Positions 10,625 through 20,280 of a DNA stretch of 64,000 nucleotides are shown piece after piece; positions within the stretch are counted from its first letter, which is position 1, and each line of letters begins with the position of its first letter. A program made the position numbers and the translations under genes. The DNA is from Angustibacter sp049994355 (GTDB taxonomy: Bacteria; Actinomycetota; Actinomycetes; Actinomycetales; Angustibacteraceae): NCBI RefSeq assembly GCF_049994355.1, contig NZ_CP188257.1, positions 1,550,001-1,614,000 on the forward strand, read 5' to 3'. Below the pieces are notes generated by a model that saw only the letters and a list, made by a program, of their open reading frames with translations, was not told the origin of the DNA and ran no database searches.

Positions 10625-10702
10625 CCAGGTGACCCTAACGCTCGCTGGAGGTCGGGCGCAGGCAGGGGCTGCCCGACGTCCATCCTGGTCGATGGGTCGC
10701 GC

Positions 10703-12214
10703 TCAGCCGCCGGCGACCGCGTCGGCCACCGTCGAGGTGGCCTCGCGGGCCACGGAGGCCGCAGCTGCGGTCTCGGCGGCGATGGCTGCCATGCTTCGGG
10801 GCGGCACCCGGGTGGCCGCGTGCTCGCTGGCCCAACCGAGGACCTCGCTGGCCACCATCGGGCGGGCGAACCAGAAGCCCTGCAGGTCGTCGCACTCGAG
10901 CTCGACCAGCCGGCTCGCGGTGGCCTCGGACTCCACGCCCTCGGCCACGATGGACAGCCCCAGCCGGTGACCCAGCTCGATGATCGAGGTGACCACGGCG
11001 TCGTCGCTCGGCGAGCGCTCCAGGGCGGTGATGAACTGCCGGTCGATCTTCAGCTGGTGCACGGGCAGCCCGCGCAGCTGGCTGAGGCTGGTGAAGCCGG
11101 CGCCGAAGTCGTCCACCGACACCTGGATGCCGCGGTCGCGCAGCGCTCCGACGACGGCGCGGGCGGTCTCGGGGTTGTCCGTGACGGCGCTCTCGGTGAT
11201 CTCCAGGACCAGTGCCTCGGCCGGCCAGCGGTGCAGGGCCAGCACCTCCTCGACGATGCCGAGCAGGCCGAACTCCAGCGACATCGGGCTGATGTTGACG
11301 GCAACGCTGGCCTCCAGCCCCTCCTGGCGCCAGCGGGTGGCGTCCCGGACGGCGGTGAGCAGCACCCAGCGGGTCAGCGCGTGGATCAGGCTCGTCCGCT
11401 CAGCGAGCGGGATGAACTCCGAGGGCAGCAGTAGCCCGCGCTCGGGGTGCTGCCAGCGCAGCAGGGCCTCGAAGCCGGTCAGCGTGTGGTCCTCGGCGCG
11501 GATCACCGGCTGGTAGCGGATGTGCAGCTGGTCCTCGAGCATCGCCTCACGAAGGTGGGCGAGGGTCTCCAGCCGGTCGGTCGAGTGGTCGTCGACGGCG
11601 GGGTCGTAGGTCGCGACTCCAGCGCGCTCGCGCTTGGCCTGGTACATCGCGATGTCGGCGTGCTGCAGCAGGTCGCTCAGGGTGCGGCCGTCCTGCGGTG
11701 CGACGGTGACGCCGATGCTCGCCCGGATGTCGATGGACACCCCACGGGCCCGGAACTCACTCAGGGTCAGCGCGCCGAGGATCCGCTTGGCTCGCACGCT
11801 CGCGCCCGAGACGTTGATCGGACCCTCGATCAGCACGGCGAACTCGTCGCCACCGAGCCGGGTCACCAGCGCGTCGGTCCCGGACGCCGCGACGAGCTGC
11901 TGCGCGACCTCGACCAGGACCTCGTCGCCGGCGATGTGCCCCAACGTGTCGTTGACGTCCTTGAAGCCGTCCAGGTCGACCAGCAGCAGTGCGGGACCGT
12001 GGTTGCCGTTGCCATCCATCTGGTCCAGGTCGCCGAGCAGCCGCTCGGCGACCTCGGCGAGCTTTCGGCGGTTGCCCAGCTGGGTCAGCGGGTCGCGGCG
12101 AGCCACCCGCTCGCGCTCGCGGTCGCGGGCGACCAGCATGATGGCGAGCACGGCGGCTGAGGCCACCGCGATGACCGCGAAGATCACCGTGACGACCAGC
12201 GCGAGCCCACCCAT
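10703..12214 (-). CDS. membrane GGDEF-EAL cyclic di-GMP enzyme
   Basis: 503 aa from an ATG at 12214, which places one membrane helix (residues 5-28) at the N-terminus with no sensory domain. The diguanylate cyclase domain keeps an intact GGDEF at 121-125. No RxxD inhibitory site is visible upstream of it. The phosphodiesterase domain keeps EAL at 249-251 and the downstream DDFGAGFTSLSQLRGLPV motif, so both activities could be retained. It makes or breaks cyclic di-GMP at the membrane. No obvious partner lies nearby. Upstream in-frame sequence to 12652 overlaps valS and was rejected. Confidence 0.92.
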   Translation of the reverse strand: MGGLALVVTVIFAVIAVASAAVLAIMLVARDRERERVARRDPLTQLGNRRKLAEVAERLLGDLDQMDGNGNHGPALLLVDLDGFKDVNDTLGHIAGDEVLVEVAQQLVAASGTDALVTRLGGDEFAVLIEGPINVSGASVRAKRILGALTLSEFRARGVSIDIRASIGVTVAPQDGRTLSDLLQHADIAMYQAKRERAGVATYDPAVDDHSTDRLETLAHLREAMLEDQLHIRYQPVIRAEDHTLTGFEALLRWQHPERGLLLPSEFIPLAERTSLIHALTRWVLLTAVRDATRWRQEGLEASVAVNISPMSLEFGLLGIVEEVLALHRWPAEALVLEITESAVTDNPETARAVVGALRDRGIQVSVDDFGAGFTSLSQLRGLPVHQLKIDRQFITALERSPSDDAVVTSIIELGHRLGLSIVAEGVESEATASRLVELECDDLQGFWFARPMVASEVLGWASEHAATRVPPRSMAAIAAETAAAASVAREATSTVADAVAGG

Positions 12215-12303
12215 GTGTTCGCCATCCTTCGCAGCACGTGGCGGGGTGCTCCCACCGACTCCTACCCTTCGGCAGTGCGTGGTGGCCGCTTGAGCCATTC
12301 GGG

Positions 12304-14907
12304 TCAGCCGGTCTGCTCCTGGACCGCGAGCTCGACGGCACCCACCTGGACGCCGTCCACGTCCTGGGCCGCGGCCGCCAGTGCCAGGTCGTCCACACCC
12401 CCGGCGGCCCGCAGATCGCCAGCCGCGGCTCGCAGCCGCTCGACGTCCGCGCTGCTGGCCGTGACCTCGGCCCGGGTGACCGGCGTGCGCTGGGACACCT
12501 TGGCCTGCGACTTGGCGCCGCGGATGCCGGCCAACGCGGTCGCCACCACGCCGAGCAGGGCGGCGTCCCCGTCCGCCGCGGCGGTCGTCAGGGCGCCGAT
12601 CTCGTCCGCCGTCGGGTACGCGGCGTTGTGGATCGAGCCCTGCTGCCACCACGACCAGGCCTCCTCGGTGACGAACGGCATGATCGGCGCGAGTAGTCGC
12701 AGCTGCACCGACAGAGCGATCGCCAGTGCCGAGCGCGCCGAGGCGGTGCCCTGTGCGCGGCCGTCGGCCGCATCGCCGTTCTCGCCGTAGGCGCGCTCCT
12801 TGACCAGCTCGACGTAGTCGTCGCAGAACGTCCAGAAGAAGCGCTCGCTGAGCTCCAGGGCGCGCGTGTAGTCGAAGGCGGCGAACGCCTCACCGGCTTC
12901 GCGGACCGTCTCGGCCAGACCGGCCAGCATCGAGGCGTCCAGCGGTTCGGTCACCGCACCGGCGTCGATGCTCGCGCCGGCGCCGAGGACGAACTTCGTC
13001 GCGTTGAGCACCTTGATGGCGAGCCGGCGGCCGACCTTCATCTGGGTCTCGTCGAACGGCGAGTCCATGCCTGGGCGGGCCATGGCGGCCCGCCAGCGCA
13101 CCGCGTCCGTCCCGAACTTGGCCAGGATCTCGGTGGGCACGATCGCGTTGTCCTTGGACTTGCTCATCTTCTTGCGATCCGGGTCGACCACGAAGCCGCT
13201 GATCATCGAGCGCTTCCAGGGCAGCGAGCCGTTCTCGTAGTGGGCGCGGACCACGCGGGAGAACAGCCAGGTGCGGATGATCTCGTGCGCGTGCGTGTTG
13301 AGGTCCATCGGAAAGACCCGGGCGAACAGGTCCGGGTCGCGCTCCCAGCCGCCCGCGATGTGCGGGGTCAGCGAGGACGTCGCCCAGGTGTCCATCACGT
13401 CTGGGTCACCGATGAACCCACCGGGCACGCCCCGCTGGTCGGTGCCGAAGCCCGGGGCCGGGTCGGACGACGGGTCGACGGGCAGCGCGGACTCCTGCGG
13501 CACGATCGGCTGGTCGTAGACGATCTCGCCGGCCTCGTCCAGCCGGTACCAGACCGGGAAGGGCACGCCGAAGAAACGCTGACGGCTGATCAGCCAGTCA
13601 CCGTTGAGCCCGCTGACCCAGTTCTCGTAGCGGTGCGCCATGAACTCAGGGACGAACTTGAGCTCGTGGCCCCGCTCGACGAAGGTCGCCTTGAGCCCCT
13701 CGTCGCGCCCGCCGTTGCGGATATACCACTGCCGGCTGGTGACGATCTCGAGCGGCTTGTCGCCCTTCTCGTAGAAGTTCGCCATCCGCAGCGTCGCCGT
13801 CGGCTCGCCCTGCAGGTCGTCGGACTCGCGCAACGCGGCGACGATCGCCTCGCGCGCCGAGAACGTGGTCATTCCGGCGATCCGGGCGTAGAGCTCGCGT
13901 CCGGCGTCGGTGGCGAGCCAGGCCGGCGTGTCGCGCAGGATCCGGCCGTCCCGGCCCACCACGGCCCGGGTCGGCAGCTGGAGCTCACGCCACCAGGTGA
14001 CGTCGGTCAGGTCGCCGAACGTGCAGCACATCGCGATGCCGGCGCCCTTGTCCATCTCGGCGGCAGGGTGGGCCAGGACTGGGATCTCGACGTCGAAGAG
14101 CGGCGAGCGCACCGTGCTGCCGAACAGCGGTTGGTACCGCTCGTCGTCCGGGTGCGCGATCAGCGCGACCACGGCAGGGATCAGCTCGGGCCGGGTCGTC
14201 TCGATCGGGACCGCGCCGTCCGGGCCGTGGAAGGCCACTCGGTGGTAGTGGCCGGGGTATTCGCGAGGCTCGAGCTCGGCTTGCGCGACCGCGGTCTGGA
14301 ACGTGACGTCCCACAGGCTGGGCGCCTCGCTCTGGTACGCCTCGTCGCGGGACAGGTTGCGCAGGAAGGCTCGCTGCGCCGCGGTGCGGGCGTCCACCCC
14401 GATGGTCTCGTACAGCGTGGACCAGTCCACCGACAGGCCGAGGTGGCGCAGCAGACTGCCGAACGCCTTCTCGTCCTCGGCGGTCAGCCGGGTGCAGAGC
14501 TCGACGAAGTTGGGACGGCTGACCGCAACCTGGCGCTTGGTGTCGGGCTTGGCCGGCGGCTCGAAGTCCGGGTCGTAGGGCAGCGACGGGTCGCAGCGCA
14601 CGCCGAAGTAGTTCTGCACCCGGCGCTCGGTCGGCAGGCCGTTGTCGTCCCACCCGATCGGGTAGAAGACGCTTTTGCCGCTCATCCGCTGGAACCTGGC
14701 GATCAGGTCCGTGTGCGTGTAGCTGAACACGTGCCCGACATGCAGGCTGCCGCTCACAGTGGGCGGCGGGGTGTCGATGGAGAACACCTGCTCGCGCGAG
14801 GCCCCGCGGTCGAAGGTGTAGGTGCCCTGCTCACGCCATACCTCGACCCAGCGGTCCTCGAGTCCGTCGAGGGTGGGCTTGTCGGGCACGAGGGAGGGGT
14901 TCGGCAT
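12304..14907 (-). CDS. valS: valyl-tRNA synthetase, archaeal-type
   Basis: 867 aa class I synthetase charging tRNA-Val. The HIGH motif reads HVGH (residues 56-59) within TPPPTVSGSLHVGHVFSYTH, and KMSKS is at 580-584. The catalytic entry IGWDDNGLPTERRVQNYFGV differs from the usual bacterial ValRS segment (GMDHAGIATQ) and matches the archaeal-type branch. The editing domain is in the middle and the anticodon-binding domain at the C-terminus. In relatives valS normally lies just before folC on the same strand; here it is inverted and ileS occupies that place. No T-box was seen upstream. Confidence 0.95.
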   Translation of the reverse strand: MPNPSLVPDKPTLDGLEDRWVEVWREQGTYTFDRGASREQVFSIDTPPPTVSGSLHVGHVFSYTHTDLIARFQRMSGKSVFYPIGWDDNGLPTERRVQNYFGVRCDPSLPYDPDFEPPAKPDTKRQVAVSRPNFVELCTRLTAEDEKAFGSLLRHLGLSVDWSTLYETIGVDARTAAQRAFLRNLSRDEAYQSEAPSLWDVTFQTAVAQAELEPREYPGHYHRVAFHGPDGAVPIETTRPELIPAVVALIAHPDDERYQPLFGSTVRSPLFDVEIPVLAHPAAEMDKGAGIAMCCTFGDLTDVTWWRELQLPTRAVVGRDGRILRDTPAWLATDAGRELYARIAGMTTFSAREAIVAALRESDDLQGEPTATLRMANFYEKGDKPLEIVTSRQWYIRNGGRDEGLKATFVERGHELKFVPEFMAHRYENWVSGLNGDWLISRQRFFGVPFPVWYRLDEAGEIVYDQPIVPQESALPVDPSSDPAPGFGTDQRGVPGGFIGDPDVMDTWATSSLTPHIAGGWERDPDLFARVFPMDLNTHAHEIIRTWLFSRVVRAHYENGSLPWKRSMISGFVVDPDRKKMSKSKDNAIVPTEILAKFGTDAVRWRAAMARPGMDSPFDETQMKVGRRLAIKVLNATKFVLGAGASIDAGAVTEPLDASMLAGLAETVREAGEAFAAFDYTRALELSERFFWTFCDDYVELVKERAYGENGDAADGRAQGTASARSALAIALSVQLRLLAPIMPFVTEEAWSWWQQGSIHNAAYPTADEIGALTTAAADGDAALLGVVATALAGIRGAKSQAKVSQRTPVTRAEVTASSADVERLRAAAGDLRAAGGVDDLALAAAAQDVDGVQVGAVELAVQEQTG

Positions 14908-14996
14908 GTCGAGGATTCTCCCAGATGGGGCGAGGTCCTCGCGTCCGGGTTTCTACAGGCCCGGGCAGGCAGGGCTCGGTCAGGCCGGCCGCAGGG

Positions 14997-15725
14997 TCAC
15001 TGCGCGTCCCACACGTCGGCGACGGCCTGGGAGGCGAGGGTCACCGGGTTGCCGCTCGGCGCGACGACGATGACGGCGACGGTCAGTGCGCGGGTCTCGC
15101 GCCAGCACACCGCCCGGTCGGTGAACGTCCGAGCCCCGACTGCGCCGCTTCCTGTGCCGGTGGCCGTCGCGGACGGATCGAGTGTCTGGGTGCAGGTGAC
15201 CTTCCCGAGCTCGGTGAACGGCGGCAGGGTCGTGGTCTTGTCCTGCGCTGAGCGCGCCAGCCGGCCCGCGCTGACGATCGCGATCTGGTTCGGCTTGCCC
15301 GGGTCCAGGAACACGCCGGCGGCGACGGCCGCACCGTGCGAGGTTCGGACCAGGGCGTCGTGGGTGGCTGACTCAGCGGCGGCGCGCGGGTCGGTCGGCC
15401 CGACCCTGGGCATGCCAGCCAGGGTCGCGGGCAGTGCCACCGGCTTGTGCCGGTCCGGGAACACGTAGTGCCGCGCCGCGACGCCGCCGGCCACGACCAG
15501 GACCAGCACGACCGCGATGGTGACCACGTTCTTGCCCGCCGAGGACCCCGGGCCGGCGGTCCCAGAGGTCGACGACCATGCGCCGTTCGACTCGAACGTG
15601 TGAGCAGCACTCGCGCCAGGGGTCGTGATGGGCGTGCCGAACTGGTTCACCGGCGTGCCTGCCGACGCGTAGGAGTGGGTGCTCACCTTGTGTCTGTCGG
15701 CCCACGGCCGACGGGTCTTGATCAT
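14997..15725 (-). CDS. single-pass exported protein, paralog A of a tandem pair
   Basis: 242 aa if the ATG at 15725 is used; a GTG at 15686 (VSTHSYASAG) is an alternative, and neither has a strong ribosome site. A cytosolic Ser/Thr/Gly-rich region contains one NQFGTP motif, then a membrane helix at about residues 66-86 and an extracytoplasmic domain with two cysteines (KVTCTQTLD and RAVCWRETRALTV). The same layout and matching Cys motifs occur in the gene immediately upstream (15791-16588), so they are tandem paralogs. No known family recognised. Confidence 0.78.
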   Translation of the reverse strand: MIKTRRPWADRHKVSTHSYASAGTPVNQFGTPITTPGASAAHTFESNGAWSSTSGTAGPGSSAGKNVVTIAVVLVLVVAGGVAARHYVFPDRHKPVALPATLAGMPRVGPTDPRAAAESATHDALVRTSHGAAVAAGVFLDPGKPNQIAIVSAGRLARSAQDKTTTLPPFTELGKVTCTQTLDPSATATGTGSGAVGARTFTDRAVCWRETRALTVAVIVVAPSGNPVTLASQAVADVWDAQ

Positions 15726-15790
15726 TTGCGCGGGTCACCGGCGGGCCGCCCGAGTGACCATGCGGCCACGTCGGGCATGGCCCGAACGGA

Positions 15791-16588
15791 CTAGTTCGCG
15801 TCCCAGGCCGCCGAGACCGCCGCCGCGGCGTTGGGCATCTGGGTCGGTGCCGTCCCCGTGGCGAACGCCATCACTGTCAGGGTGCGGCTGTCGCGCCAGC
15901 AGACCGCGACGTCGACCGAGGCAGTGCCACTGGCGATCGCCTCCTGATCCCGGTCCATGGCGCAGGTGACCTTCCCGAACTTCGTGTAGGGACCGGGGAG
16001 GCTCTCCTTGGCGTTCTTCGAGCGGTGACCGCGGGCTCCCATCAGCCCGATCATGTTCGCGCCCGCGGGATCGGTATAGACGGCGACGCCGTAGACGTGA
16101 CCGTTGAGCTCACGGCGCAAGGCTTCGGAGAACGTGCTCTGCGCCTGCGCGTCGCTGCTCTGCGCCATGCCCGCGACGCTCGCCGGCAGGTCGATCGGGC
16201 TCTTGCTGTCGGACAGGAAGTAGCCGAAGACCACCAGCTTGAGCAGCACGACGAGGATCGTGACACCGACGCCGCCGAACGTGCCCAGCCTGCGCCTGGA
16301 CGCCTTGGGCGCGAAGGGTGGCGGTGCCCACGACGGGTCCATCGACGCCACGCCGAACTGGGCGGGGGCGGCGATGGGTTGCGGCTGCGGGGTGCCGAAC
16401 TGGTTCTGCGGGGTGCCGAACTGGCCATGCGGGGTGCCGAACTGGTTCTGCGGGGTGCCGAACTGGGACGCAGCGGCCGCCACGGCTGGAGCGGCTGGTG
16501 CGGTTGGTGCGACCGCTGATCCGGTGAAGAACGGCACTTCCCCCGGGCGTAGGGGGGCGGTCGGAGGGGCAGGGTTCTGTGCATCCAT
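15791..16588 (-). CDS. single-pass exported protein with QFGTP repeats, paralog B
   Basis: 265 aa from an ATG at 16588 (MDAQNPAPPTAP). The open frame extends further to 16735, but that would overlap the ileS T-box promoter. There is a Pro/Ala-rich cytosolic part with QFGTP at about residues 42, 49, 56 and 63, then a basic stretch SRRR, a membrane helix at 104-124, and an extracytoplasmic domain with two cysteines (KVTCAMDR, VAVCWRDSRTLTV). The Cys-containing domain is shared with the neighbouring gene. Function unknown. Confidence 0.78.
   Translation of the reverse strand: MDAQNPAPPTAPLRPGEVPFFTGSAVAPTAPAAPAVAAAASQFGTPQNQFGTPHGQFGTPQNQFGTPQPQPIAAPAQFGVASMDPSWAPPPFAPKASRRRLGTFGGVGVTILVVLLKLVVFGYFLSDSKSPIDLPASVAGMAQSSDAQAQSTFSEALRRELNGHVYGVAVYTDPAGANMIGLMGARGHRSKNAKESLPGPYTKFGKVTCAMDRDQEAIASGTASVDVAVCWRDSRTLTVMAFATGTAPTQMPNAAAAVSAAWDAN
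16389..16472 (-). repeat. four tandem 21-bp repeats encoding QFGTPxx
   Basis: On the plus strand the unit reads ggggtgccgaactggttctgc with small changes, four times in a row. It encodes the heptad QFGTPQN on the minus strand in the cytosolic linker of paralog B. Conservation at both DNA and protein level suggests recent expansion. Confidence 0.9.
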
Positions 16589-16729
16589 AACCTGCAGAAC
16601 CTCGACCACGTCGGGCTGCTCTTGAGCCCCCGGCCGCGGGCCACCCCCATCCGGCTCAGTCCCGGCCGTCGAGAACCTCCAAGTGCGGCCCCGGGCGGAA
16701 CGCAGGTGCGGCCGGACCACGCGGCTCGG

Positions 16730-16968
16730 TAGCATGGCGGGCAGGCGTCGATCCGGCCATCACCGGGGAGCCTCCGGAAGAACCGGTCCGCTGCTGCGGG
16801 CCTCAGTAGAACCGGGCGGACCGGCCCGTACCCCAGCCGGCGAAGAGAGGCCCGCCGAGCAGGTGGACGGGCAAGCGAGGTGGTACCGCGGTGCCGTCCG
16901 GACCAGCCGGGCGACGTCGTCCTCGCGGGAGAGCACGGCGCGAGAGCGCGGACCCGCGAGAGGCACCG
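16730..16968 (+). promoter_or_regulatory. T-box riboswitch (ileS leader), translational type
   Basis: A -10-like TAGCAT at 16730-16735 precedes the leader. The specifier region contains an ATC isoleucine codon at 16759-16761 in CCATCACCGGGGAGCC. The T-box sequence TGGTACCGCGG at 16881-16891 binds the uncharged tRNA end. Downstream, CTCGCGGG (16922-16929) pairs perfectly with CCCGCGAG (16953-16960), which covers the GAGAGG ribosome site of ileS. This sequestering hairpin and the lack of a terminator indicate control of translation, the known actinobacterial ileS design. The gap of 380 nt before ileS is thus accounted for. Confidence 0.93.
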
Positions 16969-19900
16969 ATGACGTACCCCAAGGTCGGCCCCGATGACCA
17001 CGGCAGCACCGAGGTGCCCGCGAGCCCGCGCTTCCCGTTCATCGAGGAGCGGATCGGTCGGTACTGGGACGCGGATGGCACCTTCCGGGCCAGCGTCGAG
17101 CAGCGCGAGGCCGGCGAGCACGGCAGCAACGAGTTCGTCTTCTACGACGGCCCGCCGTTCGCCAACGGCCTGCCGCACTACGGCCACCTGCTGACCGGGT
17201 ACGTCAAGGACGTCGTGCCGCGCTACATGACCATGCGCGGCAAGCGGGTCGAGCGCCGGTTCGGCTGGGACTGCCACGGCCTGCCCGCCGAGGTCGAGGC
17301 CGAGAAGCAGCTCGGCATCCACCACAAGTCGGAGATCGACGCCATGGGCGTCGAGACCTTCAACGACGTCTGCCGGTCCTCGGTGCTGGCGTACACCAAG
17401 GACTGGGAGGAGTACGTCAACCGCCAGGCCCGCTGGGTGGACTTCGAGAACGACTACAAGACCCTGGACACCGACTACATGGAGTCGGTGATGTGGGCGT
17501 TCAAGTCGTTGTGGGACAAGGGGTTGGTCTACGAGGGTTTCCGCGTGCTGGCCTACTGCTGGCGCTGCGAGACGCCGTTGTCCAACACCGAGACCCGGAT
17601 GGACGACGTCTACCGGGACCGCCAGGACCCTGCCGTCACCGTGGGACTGAAGCTCGAGACCGGCGAGTACGCGCTGATCTGGACGACGACGCCGTGGACG
17701 CTGCCGAGCAACTTGGCCGCCGCGGTGAACCGGGACGTCGAGTACGTCGTGGTGACCGGCCCGGCCGAGGGCCCGTTCGCCGGCGAGCGCCTCGTGCTGG
17801 CCGCCGACCGGCTCGGTCGCTACGAGCGCGAGCTGGGGCTGCGCGACGTCGAGCACGCCCAGGAGACCGGCCGGCTGGTCGAGCGGCTCACCGGTGCCGA
17901 CCTGCTGGGACGCCGCTACACCCCGCCGTTCGACTTCTTCGCCGGCCGCGAGAACGCCCATCAGGTGCTCGAGGCCGACTACGTCACCACCGACGAGGGC
18001 ACCGGCATCGTGCACATCGCGCCCGCCTTCGGTGAGGAGGACAAGGTCGTCACCGACGCCGCGGGCATCGAGCCCGTCGTCCCGGTCGACAGCAAGGGCG
18101 AGTTCACCGCCGAGGTGCCGCCCTACGCCGGTCAGCACGTGTTCGAGGCCAACAAGGCGATCACCCGCGACCTGCGCGCGGCCGGGCTGTTGTTGAGGCT
18201 GGAGAGCTACGAGCACCCCTACCCGCACTGCTGGCGCTGCGACCAGCCGCTGATCTACCGCGCGGTGTCCAGCTGGTTCGTCAAAGTCACCCAGTTCCGC
18301 GACCGGATGCTCGAGCTGAACCGGGAGATCACCTGGGTGCCGGACCACATCCAGGACGGCTCGTTCGGCAAGTGGCTGGAGAATGCCCGCGACTGGTCGA
18401 TCAGCCGAAGCCGCTACTGGGGCAGCCCGATCCCGGTATGGACGTCGGACGACCCGATGTACCCGAGGGTCGACGTCTACGGCTCGCTGGACGAGCTGGA
18501 GCGCGACTTCGGAGTGCGCCCGAAGGACCTGCACCGCCCGTACATCGACGAGCTGACCCGGCCCAACCCGGACGACCCGTCCGGGAGGTCCACCATGCGG
18601 CGGGTGCCGGAGGTGCTGGACTGCTGGTTCGAGTCCGGCTCCATGCCGTTCGCGCAGGTGCACTACCCGTTCGAGAACGCGGACTGGTTCGAGCACCACT
18701 ACCCGGGCGACTTCATCGTCGAGTACATCGGCCAGACCCGCGGCTGGTTCTACACGATGCACGTGCTGGCCACTGCGCTGTTCGACCGACCGGCCTTCCG
18801 CAGCTGCGTCAGCCACGGCATCCTGCTTGGCGACGACGGCCGCAAGATGAGCAAGAGCCTGCGCAACTATCCCGACGTCCGCGAGGTCTTCGACCGCGAC
18901 GGGTCGGACGCTATGCGCTGGTTCCTGATGTCCTCGCCGGTGCTGCGCGGCGGCAACCTGGTCGTCACCGAGCGGGCGATCCGCGACGGCGTCCGGCAGG
19001 TGCTGATCCCGCTGTGGAACGCCTGGTACTTCTTCTCCCTGTACGCCAACGCGCTCGACGGCGGGGCCGGTTACGAGGCGAAGTGGTCGACGGACTCCAC
19101 CGACGTGCTGGACCGCTACCTGCTGGCCAAGCTGCGCGACTTGGTCTCCGGCGTGCAGGCCCAGCTCGACGTGTACGACGTCAGCGCGGCCTGCCAGTCG
19201 GTGCGCGAGTTCCTGGACGTGCTGACCAACTGGTACATCCGACGATCCCGCGAGCGGTTCTGGGGCGAGGACGACCGCGTCGCCTTCGACACGCTCTACA
19301 CCACGCTCGAGGTGCTCACCCGGGTCGCCGCACCGCTGCTGCCGCTGACCACCGAAGAGATCTGGCGTGGGCTGACCGGCGGGCGCAGCGTGCACCTGAC
19401 CGACTGGCCGGATGCCGCGGGGCTGCCCGGGGACGACGCGCTGGTGGCTGCGATGGACCGCACCCGCGAGGTCTGCTCCGCGGCGCTCGCGCTGCGCAAG
19501 GCCGAGTCCCTTCGGGTGCGGCTGCCGCTGCCCGCGCTGACCGTGGTCGGCGAGGACGCGGCGGCCCTGGCCGACTTCGCGGCGCTGGTCGCCGACGAGG
19601 TCAACGTCGGCGAGGTCCGGCTGGTCGACCTGCAGGACGCGGCCGGCTCGCAGTTCGGTGTCTCGCAACGGCTCACGGTCAACGCGCGCACCGCCGGGCC
19701 GCGGCTCGGCAAGGACGTGCAGACCGCGATCCGGGGCAGTAAAAGCGGGGACTGGCAGGTCGCGGACGACGGCACGGTGACCTCCGGCGGCTTCGCCCTG
19801 CTCGACGGCGAGTACTCCTTGGAGACCGTCGTCGCCGGCGGCGACGACGCGGACCACAGCGCTGTAGGTGTGCTGCCCCGCAACGGCTTCGTCGTGCTGG

Positions 19901-20202
19901 ACACCGCCGTCACGCCCGAGCTCGAGGCCGTCGGGGTGGTCCGGGACGTCGTCCGCGCGGTCCAGCAGGCACGCCGGGACGCCGGGCTGCACGTCAGCGA
20001 CCGGATCCGGTTGACGGTGGCCGGCGACGAGCCGGTCTGGCGCGCGCTGACCGAGCACCAGGCGCTGTTGATGTCCGAGACCCTGGCCGGCCAAGCCGGT
20101 CTGGCCGGCGATCTCGGGCAGCTGCCGCTCGGCGAGGGCGTCAGCGAGACGGCGGTGGGCGACGGCCTTCGGGTGCGGGTCAGGGTCGAGCGTCTGGGCT
20201 AG
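16969..20202 (+). CDS. ileS: isoleucyl-tRNA synthetase
   Basis: 1077 aa class I synthetase that charges tRNA-Ile and edits mischarged valine. The start is the ATG at 16969, chosen because its ribosome site is the one masked by the T-box hairpin. HIGH reads HYGH at residues 70-73 and KMSKS is at 626-630; the signature WTTTPWTLPSN in the editing domain is present. Length and N-terminus fit the long, eukaryote-like IleRS found in actinobacteria. It is followed by folC after 78 nt. Confidence 0.97.
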   Translation: MTYPKVGPDDHGSTEVPASPRFPFIEERIGRYWDADGTFRASVEQREAGEHGSNEFVFYDGPPFANGLPHYGHLLTGYVKDVVPRYMTMRGKRVERRFGWDCHGLPAEVEAEKQLGIHHKSEIDAMGVETFNDVCRSSVLAYTKDWEEYVNRQARWVDFENDYKTLDTDYMESVMWAFKSLWDKGLVYEGFRVLAYCWRCETPLSNTETRMDDVYRDRQDPAVTVGLKLETGEYALIWTTTPWTLPSNLAAAVNRDVEYVVVTGPAEGPFAGERLVLAADRLGRYERELGLRDVEHAQETGRLVERLTGADLLGRRYTPPFDFFAGRENAHQVLEADYVTTDEGTGIVHIAPAFGEEDKVVTDAAGIEPVVPVDSKGEFTAEVPPYAGQHVFEANKAITRDLRAAGLLLRLESYEHPYPHCWRCDQPLIYRAVSSWFVKVTQFRDRMLELNREITWVPDHIQDGSFGKWLENARDWSISRSRYWGSPIPVWTSDDPMYPRVDVYGSLDELERDFGVRPKDLHRPYIDELTRPNPDDPSGRSTMRRVPEVLDCWFESGSMPFAQVHYPFENADWFEHHYPGDFIVEYIGQTRGWFYTMHVLATALFDRPAFRSCVSHGILLGDDGRKMSKSLRNYPDVREVFDRDGSDAMRWFLMSSPVLRGGNLVVTERAIRDGVRQVLIPLWNAWYFFSLYANALDGGAGYEAKWSTDSTDVLDRYLLAKLRDLVSGVQAQLDVYDVSAACQSVREFLDVLTNWYIRRSRERFWGEDDRVAFDTLYTTLEVLTRVAAPLLPLTTEEIWRGLTGGRSVHLTDWPDAAGLPGDDALVAAMDRTREVCSAALALRKAESLRVRLPLPALTVVGEDAAALADFAALVADEVNVGEVRLVDLQDAAGSQFGVSQRLTVNARTAGPRLGKDVQTAIRGSKSGDWQVADDGTVTSGGFALLDGEYSLETVVAGGDDADHSAVGVLPRNGFVVLDTAVTPELEAVGVVRDVVRAVQQARRDAGLHVSDRIRLTVAGDEPVWRALTEHQALLMSETLAGQAGLAGDLGQLPLGEGVSETAVGDGLRVRVRVERLG

Positions 20203-20280
20203 TCGGGATCCCACCCGCTGCCGGAGGCGGCGCCGCACCCGCACGGCTGCGGGGCGTCGCAGAGCCGTAGCCTTACGCAC

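Noticed and set aside
7741..10632. 963-codon open frame on the plus strand opposite the MoxR operon
   Set aside because: Lies over five coupled minus-strand genes with clear motifs and has no recognisable domain.
20238..20253. CCCGCA/TGCGGG hairpin between ileS and folC as a terminator
   Set aside because: Only six base pairs in very GC-rich DNA and no T-run; not enough to call.
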